Source of the DNA: Diplosphaera chodatii
Taxonomy: Eukaryota; Chlorophyta; Trebouxiophyceae; Prasiolales; Stichococcaceae
Reading direction: 5' to 3'
DNA: 64,000 nucleotides
Assembly: GCA_032358165.1 (NCBI GenBank)
Contig: JAALGY010000017.1
Location: 1,240,001-1,304,000, forward strand
Position numbers and translations under genes: made by a program. Positions 34,445 to 51,600 of this stretch are shown here, in pieces; within the stretch, counting starts at the first letter, position 1, and the number at the start of each line of letters is the position of its first letter. The notes beneath the pieces are model-generated. The model had not been told where the DNA came from. It searched no databases and saw only the letters and a program-made list of their open reading frames with translations.

Positions 34445-34905
34445 GGTGGATCTATGGGCGTCGTGACTGTGAACACGGAGATGTTGCTGTTCCGCTAGAT
34501 GTGCAGGGGACGACCACAGCTGAGAACCATGTAAGGCTAGCATCCAACTGGCCGCTAGGTTTTCCGCCAGGAATTTGCGTTGGTTCTACAACTTGTCCGC
34601 TGGCAAAACTTCAATATGTGCGAGGAAATTACTGCTTTAAAGTGCTTTCTGAACCATTACATCGTGCAAAACACCGCCCAGCAAGAATCAAACTGTTGAC
34701 GTGTTCAACTGCTATCAGTCGACATCTGTGGACATCGAGTGGGTGCTCTGCAACTGCCAAGCAGTTTGGACAAGGCGGTTCCACCAGCTCAAAACACTTT
34801 CGAATCTGGTAAGCTGCCTTTGCTATGTGCCTGCCATGCATGCTGCGCTGGCTGAAAGCCTGTGTCACGCGTGCCTGCAGGTGCGTTCATAACCCCCAAA
34901 CCACC
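34445..34905. other. Intergenic region between H2A and HSP70
   Basis: This should contain the H2A promoter and the HSP70 3' UTR (both genes minus strand). A TGTAA on the minus strand at 34657-34661, about 245 nt after the HSP70 stop, is a possible poly(A) signal. Nothing else is recognised. Confidence 0.4.
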
Positions 34906-37005
34906 TCACTTCTTGTCGTCTGACTCTGTGAACTCGGCATCAACGACGTTGTCGGCGCCGGCGCCGGCGCTGCCTGCTGCGTCACCGCCCGGGGCGCCGC
35001 CCGCTGCTGAGGGGTCAGGGCCTGAGGCGCCTGGCTGGCTGTACATGGCCTTGCCCATCTCCATGGTCTCTGTTTGCAGAGCCTCTGTGGCCGCCTTGAT
35101 CTTGTCGGTGTCCTCGCCCTTGAGCGCCTCCTCCAGCTCCTTTACCTTGGCCTCCACCTTTGACACGGTGTCCGCCGGCACCTTGTCACCCAGCTCCTTG
35201 ATCTGCTTCTGCACCTGGTACACCAGGCTGTCGCCCGAGTTGCGGATGTCCACAGCCTCCCGCTGCTTCTTGTCTTCCTCGCTGAACTTCTCTGCATCTG
35301 ACACCATGCGGTCCACCTCGTCGCTGGAGAGTGTGGAGGCGCCGGTGATCTTGATGTCTGTCTGCCGCCCGCTGCCCTTGTCAGTCGCACTGACTGACAG
35401 GATACCATTGGCATCGATGTCAAACTTGACCTCGATCTGCGGGACGCCACGGGGCGCTGTGGGGATGCCATCCAGGCGGAAGTTGCCGAGCGACTTGTTG
35501 TCCCTCACAAACTCACGCTCACCCTGCAGCACATTGATCTCAACAGACGTCTGGCCGTCAGCGGCTGTGGAGAAGGTCTCCGACTTGCTGGTGGGCAGCG
35601 TGGTGTTGCGGGTGATGAGCTTCGTCATGACGCCGCCGAGCGTCTCCAGACCCAGGCTGAGCGGCGTCACATCCAGCAGCACGATGTCTGACACCTCGCC
35701 AGCCAGCACGCCGGCCTGCACAGCAGCGCCCAGCGCCACCACCTCATCGGGGTTCACGCTGACATTGGGCTCCTTCTTCGCCAGCTTGGAGACCAGGTCG
35801 ATGACGGCAGGGATACGGGTGGAGCCGCCAACCAGGATGACCTCATTCAGGTCGTTCAGGTCCAGCTTGGCATCCCGCAGCGCTGCCTCCACTGGCACCC
35901 GGCACCTGTCAAGCAGGTCGGAGCACAGCTGCTCGAACTTAGCACGGGACAGTGTGCTGTCGATGTGCTTGGGTCCGTCTGCTGTCGCCGTGATGAACGG
36001 CAGGCTGATGCTGGTGCTGCTCAGGTTGGACAGCTCGATCTTCGCCTTCTCTGCTGCCTCTGTCAGCCGCTGCAGTGCCTGGCGGTCCTTGCGCAGGTCG
36101 ATGCCCTCGTTCTTCTGGAAGTCATCAGCCAGGTAGTCCACGATGCGCTTGTCGAAGTCGTCACCACCCAGGTGTGTGTCGCCCGAGGTGGACAGCACCT
36201 CGAACACGCCATCGCCCACCTCCAGCACGGACACATCGAAGGTGCCACCACCCAGATCGAACACCAGGATCGTCTCATTTGACTTCTTGTCAAAGCCATA
36301 TGCAAGCGACGCTGCCGTCGGCTCATTGATGATGCGCAGCACATCCAGGCCTGCAATGCGGCCAGCGTCCTTGGTCGCCTGGCGCTGCGAGTCGTTGAAG
36401 TATGCTGGCACTGTGATGACTGCCTTCGTCACCTTGTCGCCAAGGAACTTGGCGGCATCATCAGTCAGCTTGCGCAGCACCAGTGCGCTGATCTCCTCTG
36501 GCGCAAACTCCTTGGCTGCGTGTGCTGATGCAATCTTGACATTGCCGGTAGAGTCGTTAATGAGGCGGTATGGTACCTGCTTGCTCTCATCCTTGACCTC
36601 GTCCATCTTGCGGCCAATGAAGCGCTTGACTGAGAAGAAGGTGTTCTCTGGGTTCACCACCGCCTGACGCTTTGCAATCTGGCCAACCAGACGGTCGCCG
36701 GTCTTTGTGAACGCCACGACGGAGGGCGTCGTGCGGGCGCCCTCCTGGTTGCTGACGATGGTGGGCTTGCCACCCTCCATGGCCGCCACTGCACTGTTGG
36801 TTGTGCCCAAATCCACGCCGACAACCTTCTCAGCCTTCACGACCGACTGCCGGGCGGCGCTGCGGCGCGCAGCTTTGCAGGGAGCTGCCAGGGGCGCTGA
36901 GGCACCAAAGTGGCGTGCGGGCAGGCCCCGGCGGGCGCCCAGGCGGGTGGCCGCGAAGCCATTGGCCGCCGGCGTGTGTGGTTGTTGCATATTCATTGTC
37001 TGCAT
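34906..37005 (-). CDS. HSP70B: Chloroplast HSP70 chaperone, intronless
   Basis: Single open frame of 699 residues from the ATG at 37005. The first 55 or so residues are rich in Arg/Ala ([23 protein letters not shown]), as in a chloroplast transit peptide. The ATPase domain starts [19 protein letters not shown] and has [27 protein letters not shown] and [11 protein letters not shown]. The substrate-binding domain and lid follow ([29 protein letters not shown]). The C-terminus [10 protein letters not shown] is the plastid-type ending rather than the cytosolic EEVD or ER HDEL. Length fits stromal HSP70s, which act in protein folding and import with DnaJ and GrpE partners. It has no introns in an intron-dense neighbourhood. 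The symbol follows Chlamydomonas usage. Confidence 0.95.
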   Translation of the reverse strand: MQTMNMQQPHTPAANGFAATRLGARRGLPARHFGASAPLAAPCKAARRSAARQSVVKAEKVVGVDLGTTNSAVAAMEGGKPTIVSNQEGARTTPSVVAFTKTGDRLVGQIAKRQAVVNPENTFFSVKRFIGRKMDEVKDESKQVPYRLINDSTGNVKIASAHAAKEFAPEEISALVLRKLTDDAAKFLGDKVTKAVITVPAYFNDSQRQATKDAGRIAGLDVLRIINEPTAASLAYGFDKKSNETILVFDLGGGTFDVSVLEVGDGVFEVLSTSGDTHLGGDDFDKRIVDYLADDFQKNEGIDLRKDRQALQRLTEAAEKAKIELSNLSSTSISLPFITATADGPKHIDSTLSRAKFEQLCSDLLDRCRVPVEAALRDAKLDLNDLNEVILVGGSTRIPAVIDLVSKLAKKEPNVSVNPDEVVALGAAVQAGVLAGEVSDIVLLDVTPLSLGLETLGGVMTKLITRNTTLPTSKSETFSTAADGQTSVEINVLQGEREFVRDNKSLGNFRLDGIPTAPRGVPQIEVKFDIDANGILSVSATDKGSGRQTDIKITGASTLSSDEVDRMVSDAEKFSEEDKKQREAVDIRNSGDSLVYQVQKQIKELGDKVPADTVSKVEAKVKELEEALKGEDTDKIKAATEALQTETMEMGKAMYSQPGASGPDPSAAGGAPGGDAAGSAGAGADNVVDAEFTESDDKK

Positions 37006-37564
37006 GAGTGCAATCTGCTGCCTACACTTTGTGTATCAACAACTAGCGGTGCAAAGCAAGTTTGAACAACGCGGTCTGAGCTTGATGTTGACGTTTCTCG
37101 ATGCTGAGAGCGGGACACCTCCGGCACTGACACGGGTGTGAGGCTGTCCTATACCCTGCACCGGGTGCTTCCAGCAGCTTCTGGCGCCTGCTGTGGACCA
37201 TGCATCGATGCATGCACAACACCAACAGACCGATAACGGGTGCGTTGGGTTACGAAGGTGGCTCGTGGTCTGCAGAGACATGATACCAGTAATCGACATC
37301 GCTGATGGCCCGTGAAAAGCAGACACAGTCAACAGTTTGGGTGCAAGATTGCTGCCACCAGAGTCGACCAAACAGATATGGCAGTGTCAATGTTATTGTC
37401 AGCCGGGGGCACACAGCCACGCGACAGCAACTGACCCTGCCCGTTCAGCTGCGCCACCGAGAGCTGTCGTAACAAGTTCCTGATCCGGCCTGACACGATG
37501 CTGTGTGTTCTGCGCCGAGCACACCGATGGCTGCCGTCTGTCCGTAGCACGCCCGTGCCTGCCG
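37006..37564. other. Intergenic region upstream of HSP70 and downstream of the Ca2+-ATPase
   Basis: Apart from the candidate TATA and heat-shock element at 37149-37181, no coding or RNA signal is recognised. Confidence 0.4.
37149..37181 (-). promoter_or_regulatory. Candidate HSP70 TATA box and heat-shock element
   Basis: Read on the minus strand, GGTATAGG lies near 37149-37156, about 145 bp before the HSP70 ATG. Directly upstream, 37169-37181 matches the TTCnnGAAnnTTC heat-shock element with one mismatch (GCA in place of GAA on the plus strand). Order and spacing fit a heat-inducible promoter. Based on pattern only. Confidence 0.35.
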
Positions 37565-43894
<6,330 letters not shown>

Positions 43895-44179
43895 CTTGCT
43901 TGGCGCCAACTGGACAGGCGCGATGTGCGCGGCCGCCTGCCCGCCGCAACGCTGATACGGCACTGTTCCTCTGGAAAACACGTGCACAAGTCCGAGTGGC
44001 AGCCTGCTGCACGCAGAAAGCGGCTGTCAGTGGCACGCTCAACGGCTCAAGGGCGGGTCACTTGCGACCTGCTGCTGCCTTCAGCCAATGAGAACACCGG
44101 ATGCAGAACCGCAGTGTACGCGGTTGCAACCGTGCGCAGGAACACAGCAGTGGCCCTGAGCTGGCTGCTGCCAAGTTGC
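43895..44179. promoter_or_regulatory. Short divergent promoter region, Ca2+-ATPase and exonuclease genes
   Basis: The chosen ATGs are 285 bp apart on opposite strands, so regulatory sequence must be shared or overlap the transcripts. The exonuclease frame stays open leftward across this interval into the first Ca2+-ATPase exon, so its true start is uncertain. No TATA box was recognised. Confidence 0.35.
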
Positions 44180-46231
44180 ATGTGGCCCAGCTGCCGGAGC
44201 TCGTCCGCTGAAGCAGCCTCCGTTGTATCTTGCGCGACTCCGCTGGCACACCGAGCGCACCTCGCAAGCTCATTGATAGCAGCATCAGCCAGGCAACAGC
44301 GCCGCACTCACAGTTTTCTGGGGAGCCAACAGTCACTGATCTCCTTGCAACACCTCTACCGGCACCAAACTCACCTGGCGGCTGCCGAAGCGCAGGAAGT
44401 TTGGACATCAAGCATCGGCACCGCGGCTGTGCTTATTGTCGACGCCACAAACCGAGCCAGCGTGTCTGCAGCAGACGCACGTGCCTACAAGCATGTGGGA
44501 GCCACTCTGCAGAGCACTTTCGAGGCCTGGCTGGCCTTTCTGCGCAGCCTGCTGCAGCCACAGCTGTGCATCGCAGCCTTTGATCCTCCCCAGGTAGCAT
44601 GCATTGCAGTGCTGGAGAGGTCGTATCATCTACATGTGGCCCTTGCAGCGATGCGACAAGCGGTTGACACGCAAGTCATACCCATGCAGGGCACACCTGG
44701 GAGCTTACGGCAGCAGGCAGTGCCAGGATATCGCAAACAGCGCCATGCAAAGGCGCAGCGGCGGCAAGTGGCAGCACAGACGAACAGGCCTCAGCAGGCA
44801 CAGCAGCAGCATCTGCAGCAGGAGCAGCAGTCCAGAGTGCCCTACCTGCACAGCATTGCCAGAGCAGCAGGGTACACTGTGATCGAGTCCACAGACGGTT
44901 GGGAAGCAGACGACGTAATTGGAGCTCTTTGTGCAGCTGCTGATGCCGCAGGCACTCAAGGTGGGTAGCTGATAGGCATTCAGCAGATATCGGGCCCTGC
45001 ACCACATTGTTGCTAGCAGCTCATCGGTCGGATATTGCAAGCGAGAGGCACATTGTGCATGCAGACGTACACGTCGGCAAGCGGCAGTGGCCAGTGGTTG
45101 TGGCTAGCGCAGACTCGGATTTTGCTGGTGTCCTGAGCAGCCACGTGGCATGGCTGCAACTGCTGCGCCCCAGCAGCAAGTTCCCAAACGGCTGCCAGCT
45201 GGTCACTGCTGACGACTTCGAGGCAGTGCATGGCTTCCCGGCCACAGCACATGCCGCCTTCCTGGCATTGTCAGGTGTGGGGTTGGATGCCTGTTCCATG
45301 GCGGAGTGTGATTGGCAAGCAGTGCTGTCGACCATCGTCCTGCACAATGAGTCGGGTACATGGATGTCAGCTTAAAGCAAGTGGTGCAATGGATGTGCAG
45401 CTGTGATGTGATCGTCATCGTGTGGAGTCAACAGGCAAGCCGGAGGCCGGCATTCGCGGCGTCGGCATCGGTGACAGAGCAGCAGGCAAGTTGGTCAGAA
45501 GATATTGCACCGTGGATGCAATACTGGCAGCAGCTGAGGGAAGCGAGCTCGCCGGCTGGGGCGTCAATGTGCGGCGCGCATTCACCAGCAGCAATGTGGC
45601 GGCGACAGCAGAGCACCTGAGGCGCAACGCCGCCGCTGTGAGCATCTGTCGGGATGTAAGCATTCTCGAGCCTGCGGTGACGGCAGCAGTGCAGGCAGCC
45701 GTCATCACCAGCTGCGGGACGACAAGCCAGGCGCTGCAACCTACAGCAGATTGCGGCAGCAGGCAGACACCAGCATGTGGCCCAGCTTCTCCTGCGCTCC
45801 AAGCTGAGCGCGGGCGTGCGCGGCAGTTGGCATGGATGCGTCCTGATGCGGCGCTGCGTTGGCGGCACGTGCGGCCGCACGCGCAGGCCCTGAGCAGCCA
45901 GCTTGCCGCTGCCGGCGTCCCGCACGCCGTGCAGCATGCGCTGCAGAATGGCTGCATTGTGGATGTTGCGGTGTTTGACCGCCCTGCAGCAGCGTGCTCA
46001 GAGGGCGCAGCACTCTGTGCGGTCATGCTGCGTGCAGCACCTGACCTACTGCTCAGCCATGATGATAGAGATGCTGCAGTCTCAGGCAATGTTAAAGCAC
46101 GGCTTACCGGGCGGGCATTGCAGCACCGTAAGCTGCTGTCAAGCATGTGCAACAAAGTAATAGATGTCGATTGTACTGGGACCCTTGCCTTTGCAGACAC
46201 CGTTGCAAGCATCTGCCAAGACTGGAGATAA
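44180..46231 (+). CDS. Organellar-type 5'-3' exonuclease with C-terminal RAP-like domain
   Basis: Exons 44180-44593, 44690-44960, 45065-45274 and 45435-46231 give about 563 residues. From the ATG at 44180 a Ser/Ala/Arg-rich leader looks like an organelle targeting peptide. The exonuclease core follows: AAVLIVDATNRAS, AAFDPPQ, LRQQAVPGYRKQR, DGWEADDVIGAL, VVVASADSDFAG, and the helix-hairpin-helix GIRGVGIGDRAAGKLVRRY. These match the Pol I-type 5'-3' exonuclease family found in plant organelles. The usual GD..D..PG metal motif is replaced by SGKPEAGI. The last 120 residues (GCIVDVAVF, ARLTGRALQHRKLL, VIDVD) resemble a RAP domain, a putative RNA-binding module of organelle proteins. An alternative exon 3 donor at 45356 is in phase but disrupts the family alignment. 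A TGTAA follows at 46309. Confidence 0.72.
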
Positions 46232-46308
46232 ACACGTGTGGGTACGACTGCCTCCCCAAACAATCAATCAAGATACTTCAAAGTTTATCTCGTGCTACTG
46301 TAACCACT

Positions 46309-46313
46309 GGTGA
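46309..46313 (+). terminator. TGTAA polyadenylation signal for the exonuclease gene
   Basis: TGTAA lies about 80 nt after the TAA stop at 46231, on the same strand. Confidence 0.5.
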
Positions 46314-46454
46314 AGCTATAGCGACAAAGCATCGTCATGATGTGCTCATCACGGCAATTAGGCTGGTCGAATCAGCAGCAAGTTGAGGATCTGCCAATGA
46401 AAGTCAGTACTAGATGTTCACAGTATGCAAGAACCTGCAGAGTCACCAGCCCTT

Positions 46455-47994
46455 TCATGGCTTTGCCATGCTGGCTGGGGTATCTTCTGCGTCGTCCCCT
46501 TCTGCTTCATCTGCAGACATATATGGAACAGGTTCGGGGCCAGGTGCAGGCCACTCATGCCACTTGCGCTCTCGCCTTGACGTGTGCATGACTGTGACCA
46601 TGCAACCTGTGACCACCCATTCACTTGCCCTGACTGCTGACCTGTCTCTGTTAGTGCAGGAGGAATCTCCATCCTGTTGCTGTGCAGATCACGAGACGAA
46701 TGCCTGACGTGGTGGCTGTCCTCTGGACCCTGCACACGTACGCAGGGCGATGCACATATACAAGCCGAATGCAGACATACGAGCACAAGCTGTCGTGATT
46801 CATGGTTATGGCAGAATGCTAGCTTACAAGCATCATTGGCACAGCGCTTTAGAAGCTAGGCGAAGCATAGGCACTAGAACACATGTACATGCACACCAGC
46901 CATTGCAGGAGCTCCTTGGTGCTGTCGCGCCGCTCCATCCTGACAATCGCCTGGATGGCACCCGAGTCACGCGCCAGCTTCTGATAGCTGCCCCTCTCCC
47001 TCAGCAGGCAGTGCAGGTGATCAGCCGCCCTGCAAAGGCAGACGGGAGCCGGTATCAGTGCGCTGCAGCGTGGAGCTGTTCGCTGGATGATGACGTGATG
47101 TGATTCAGGCAGCACTTGGGTAGCCTTTCGTCCATGTGTGGCTTGTCCTCAGGACATGCACAGAGCAGAGATGCCCTGCAACTCACCATGCCCTGAGGTC
47201 CCTGCGCTTGTGCTCGGACCCATCCGACTGCATTAGCTGCACCAACTCTGGCACAGCCGACTTCGCCTGCAAGCAGCAAGTGCAGAAGTTGGGGACACGA
47301 TGGCACGATTGCCTTGGGAGTACGATGTTGTCCGAAGCGCACGCCAGGGTGTGATGCAGCAACAGCAATGGCGCATAGCCTCACCTGGAGGGCGACCAGG
47401 GCCTCCAGCGCTGCCATCTGCACGGACTCGTTGTGCGTGCGCGTCAGCAGGGCTTCCAGAGCCTCGATGCCCCCTGCTGCTTTGATCTCATGCAGGTGCT
47501 CCGGTGACTCCTGCGGTGCCAAAAGAGACCGATTGCACACCACACACGGGTGTGCATTGCGATGCGCTCACATCACATGTGCACTGCCGTACGTGACATT
47601 GTGAGCACACCTTGGCATGCTTCGCCAGCGCCTCGCATGAGCGGGTCTGTACCAGCGCCACATTCCCTTCACCCAGCCGTGCTATGAGCACCTCCGTCGT
47701 CGCCGGCTTCGTCAGGTTGCCCAGACCCTGCAGGAAGGCGCTGAAGGTACCCTGCTGGGGCTGTTGCTGTGGCTGTTGCTGCTGCTCCTGCTCAGTGCCT
47801 GAAGGAGGAGGGGTGCCCATGCTGGCCAGTGCCCCTGCGAGCGTCGTCGACTGCCGGCTGCAGCAGTATTCGCTATCGCGTCACACCCGCCGAATGTCCA
47901 CGGTCGCGATGGCGGCTGCGGTGTCGTGCCGCGCCTCGAGCAGCTCACGAGCAGCTGATGGCTGAGTGAGGCCGTGCTCCGCAAGCGCAGGCTG
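46455..47994 (-). CDS. ARM/HEAT-type repeat protein, 5' end unresolved
   Basis: Supported exons: 47850-47611, 47510-47385, 47266-47187, 47029-46895 and 46575-46455, preceded by one ending at 47887 whose upstream limit is unclear (open to at least 47994). Armadillo-like helices are visible: EVLIARLGEGNVALVQTRSC, AAGGIEALEALLTRTHNESV, AKSAVPELVQLMQSDGSE and AADHLHCLLRERGSYQKLAR followed by DSGAIQAIV. A Gln-rich run precedes them. The proposed acidic C-terminus has WHEWPAPGPEP and ends at 46455. The alternative is a stop at 46849 with a TGTAA at 46828-46824, which would drop the last exon. ARM proteins are binding scaffolds; no specific function can be given. No start codon was identified, so the model is incomplete. 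Confidence 0.55.
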
Positions 47995-48602
47995 ACACGC
48001 AGCAGCCTGACGTGAATCTCGTATACACGTGCGTAGTTCCGATGCGTGCAACGCAGGTGCGCGGGCGAACGTACTGCAAAGTGCAAGTGTGGTGTAGGAA
48101 TCGCGCTAGGGCCGCCGTTTCACCGCCGGGAACGGACCTCACAAGTCTCCACTGCGCTTTCATTGGGCCAATCGTGGGGTTGCGCCTCACACGACTGGTA
48201 ACTTGCGCTCGTAGTAGAATCGCACTGCCTTCGCAGACAGCACCGAGCAGGTTGCGCGCTAAGGCAGCGGCCTCACGGCGAGTGCACGCGGAGATCGCCA
48301 CCCAGCAGTGCACACAAACAAGCTGCTGTGTTTCTGTGCGCACCCGCAGGCGTCAGGATCACTGTTTTGCGGGTAAGGCATGTCCCCTTCTGTTTTTTGT
48401 CCATGCGACATTTTGCGCACACAACCAGCTCAGCATCCACTCGCACACCACACATTCATGTTGATGAGTACCGTTGCATCAAATGACAAAGCATGAAGCA
48501 AGCTCGGTCTGCGGCTACCTTTGCACAGGAGGGGGGCCCCTCCGCTTATCTTTCCTGAATCCACGACGGGCAGCAGGGTGATGGGCGGCGGCAGGGGACG
48601 CC
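47995..48602. other. Divergent region between the ARM gene and ELF3-like copy 2
   Basis: This should contain the missing first exon(s) and promoter of the ARM gene (-) and the promoter of ELF3-like copy 2 (+). A minus-strand open frame at 47945-48343 includes EAAALARNLLGAV but does not connect in phase. No element can be assigned. Confidence 0.35.
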
Positions 48603-51600
48603 ATGCAGCACAGCCCGCAGCCTGCAGACAGCCAGCAGGCTGCAGTGCCGCAGCACTTCTCAGCCCACTCCCACGGTGGGCCTCCTGTGCCGCTCGCACC
48701 CTTTCTCGCGCGCAGATGCAGGGCTCAAACGCCAGGTGGTGACTGAGATATTTCATTCCGTCTGCTCCTCCAGGCAGCGGGTTCTCGATGCCGTGGCTCA
48801 ATCAGATGGGGTACGGCATCCCCGGGCTGCCGCAGTGGCCGACCTCCATGCCGGAGTCGTCCACGCAGCGCGTCGCCAGCGGCATCCTGGGCTGGGGCGC
48901 TGATGACTGCGGCGCATGGGGGGCGCCCTCACACTCGGTGCCCACCCGAGTCTGCAAATGAGACTGAGGCCATGCGTCCATCTACCGGCCCGCTGGTGCA
49001 TCCTATGAAGCTGTGACCTGCATTGCACGCAGGCGCCACCATGGCAGCAGCAGCAGCCGCAGCAGTCGCAGCCGCATCCTGTGGCGCTTGATGGGCAGCG
49101 GCAGGCGAGTGCGCACCACCCAGTGGCGCTGCAGCAGGCGCACGAGCCGCAGCACCAGCAACACGCCCAGCACAGCGCGCCGACGCTGCTAGTTAATGGC
49201 GCCCTGTCCGCGCAGCAGCAGCAGCAGCAGCAGCAGCAGCGCCATGCTGGGCCCCCGGCTGCTGCAGCACCCGGCCGCAGCAGGCCGCAGCGCCGCTCGC
49301 CGCTGGCCAACGGCAGCATGCCGCCACCGGACCCACCGTGAGCCACAGCAGCTGCGCGCCGGACGAGCGTCTGCGCTGCAGTCCTGCTTTGTGACGTCGT
49401 GGCTAGCCTGCATGCAAAGGAACAATGCTGACGTGTGTCCGTCCTGGGCCACCACAGGCATCGCAGCGACACTGGCCCATCCAGGGGCGACACAGGCGGT
49501 GCAGCACGAGTCACGGGCAGCTCAGGCAGCCGGCCCATCCGACCACAGCCGCGGTCCTTCTCGGGCAGCCTGTCAGCCAGGGTGGGTCGGATGCCCGCAG
49601 TGTTGCTGTGCACAGCGGCGTCCAATTGCACGGGAGCCTGAGTTCCACTCTGCGGACTCCCTTTGTGAACGAAAGAAACTGTTGACCGTGGTGTTGCAGG
49701 GAGCCAAGAACTTCAGTGCAGAGGAGGTATCGGCAGCGATCTCCCGTGAGTTCGGCCACTCGCTTGCAGATCACAACCAGGAGGGCTCAGCCACCTCAGA
49801 CGAGGTTCACCACCCAAAGTGAGCGCAACATCTTGGCATGTGTATCATGGTGTGCAAGCTGTCAGTATATCCTGCGCTCGGCTCAGGCTGCACGGCTCAA
49901 GCTGGCAAGGTCGCCTTTCAAATTGACTGACCTGGCTCCTGTTGCACAGCCACATTCGTCAGTGTTGAAGTGTGCTGCTGTCGGATGCAGGCTGATCCCG
50001 CGGGCAGGTGCGGGGCCTAAGCTGCGGCAGAGCGGTGATCAGATCGATGAGTACCTGATGCGGCTGCTGCGGGTGGGTGCAGCCAATGAGGCCGAGGCGC
50101 GCCTGTACGCCCAGGTCAGCACCATGTCCTGATCTGTCAAGCCAGAGCTTTGGCAGTGTTTGACGTGGCGACACTGCATGTCCTACCTATGATCACGGTC
50201 AAAGCTTTGGCAGGCTTGCGCCGGTGGACAGAGAATTCGACCGTTGTGCAGGGCAAGCGTGTAGCGCTGGTGACGCAGCCGCCGCATCAGGCAGACGATC
50301 ACCGGCGCAACAGCGACGCAGCATCTGAGAAAGCTGCAGTGCGGCAGCTGACGGCGATCGTGCGCGCTGCATCACAGCTGCCACCTCTCCAGCAGCTGCA
50401 GCAGCAGCAGCCCCAGCCTCAGCCTCAGCCTCAGCCTCAGCCTCAGCCTCAGCAGCCTCCAGCACAGCAGGCGGCCCAGCAACCGCCGACACAGCAGCCC
50501 CTGCATCAGCAGCCAGATGCAGATGGGCGGCCACCGCCGCCGCTGCAGAAGCGCCCTTCAAATCGGCAGCTGGCACTGCCGCCGCCGACAACAGGTGCAT
50601 TCGAGACATACATGTCTTCACCTGACAACCGTTTCCAACGACTGTCACATGCGTACCAAGTGTTCTCATGCACTGGAGCAGTGCAACCTCCTTGAGCTCC
50701 CAATGTCGTATTCATGTATTCATCTCTTACAATGCTGCCGCAGAGCCGGCAGCGCCAAATTCGGTGGGCTCGCAGCACGCCAAGGTCAGCTCCTCCCGCG
50801 GCCGCTCGCGGGGCGATATGCATGTCACAGGGGAGGATGTGGCGGACTCGGCGGCCGCCGCTCGGGGGGCACGAGGCGCTGTGTCGCTGACACCCTCCCG
50901 CGGCAACACAGCCAGCCGCCATCCCAGGTGAGCATGCAGACGACCTGCGAGGTTTTGAGTTCACAAGATTGGTAGTTGGTTGAGGTGGACTGTGTGCTTG
51001 TAGCTGATCCTGCAACACAACGTCGTACGGGCCCTTCGCCGTCATTCTTTGAGCAACCGGAGAGTCAGAGTCATGCACGCTGCTTGCTGCAGGGGGGCCC
51101 CAGGCGGCTCCAGCGGCTCTGACCGCCCCGCGATCAGCGAGTGGCGCGGCGAGGCGAGGCTGACAGAGTCCGCCGCCGGCCGCGGCGACGGCCATGGGCC
51201 GCTGCAGCCGCCGCGGCCACCCTCGAGGGCCTGGGCATCCGCGGGCGCTGCGCCGCCGCAGCCAGAGGACCAGTTGCCTACAGCAGCCACAGCAGGGGGC
51301 CAGCAGCAGCCTTGCGAAGCTAATGCACGCCTCATGTGCACCGCAGAGATGCTCCACCATCACCAACAGCAGCAAGACTTCCTATCAGGTACATGTCTTG
51401 CTGGGAATGCGTACTGTCAACTTATTTGGGGGGTGTGCTTGCAGAACAGACCTCATGTAGGCCCTGTCCTTCCGCAGGTTGCCTGCCAAAGGCGGCGCAG
51501 CTCAGCGAGAACCTCATCGGTTTCCGGCCCCCAGCGATCGGCAGTCGGGCCAACTCGGGCGCCGGCGGGGAGGCCAGTGGCGACGGCGGCCACCCACCCC

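Noticed and set aside
34862..36136. 424-residue plus-strand frame
   Set aside because: Antisense to HSP70; Ser-rich composition without domain motifs.
45275..45355. Extension of exonuclease exon 3 to the later in-phase donor at 45356
   Set aside because: It inserts 27 residues between the metal-site region and the helix-hairpin-helix motif, where the family has none; the donor at 45275 gives a normal spacing.
45415..46263. 282-residue minus-strand frame
   Set aside because: Antisense to the last exonuclease-RAP exon, whose plus-strand frame carries helix-hairpin-helix and RAP-like motifs.
48798..49631. 277-residue minus-strand frame
   Set aside because: Antisense to ELF3-like copy 2; Cys runs come from complementing CAG repeats.
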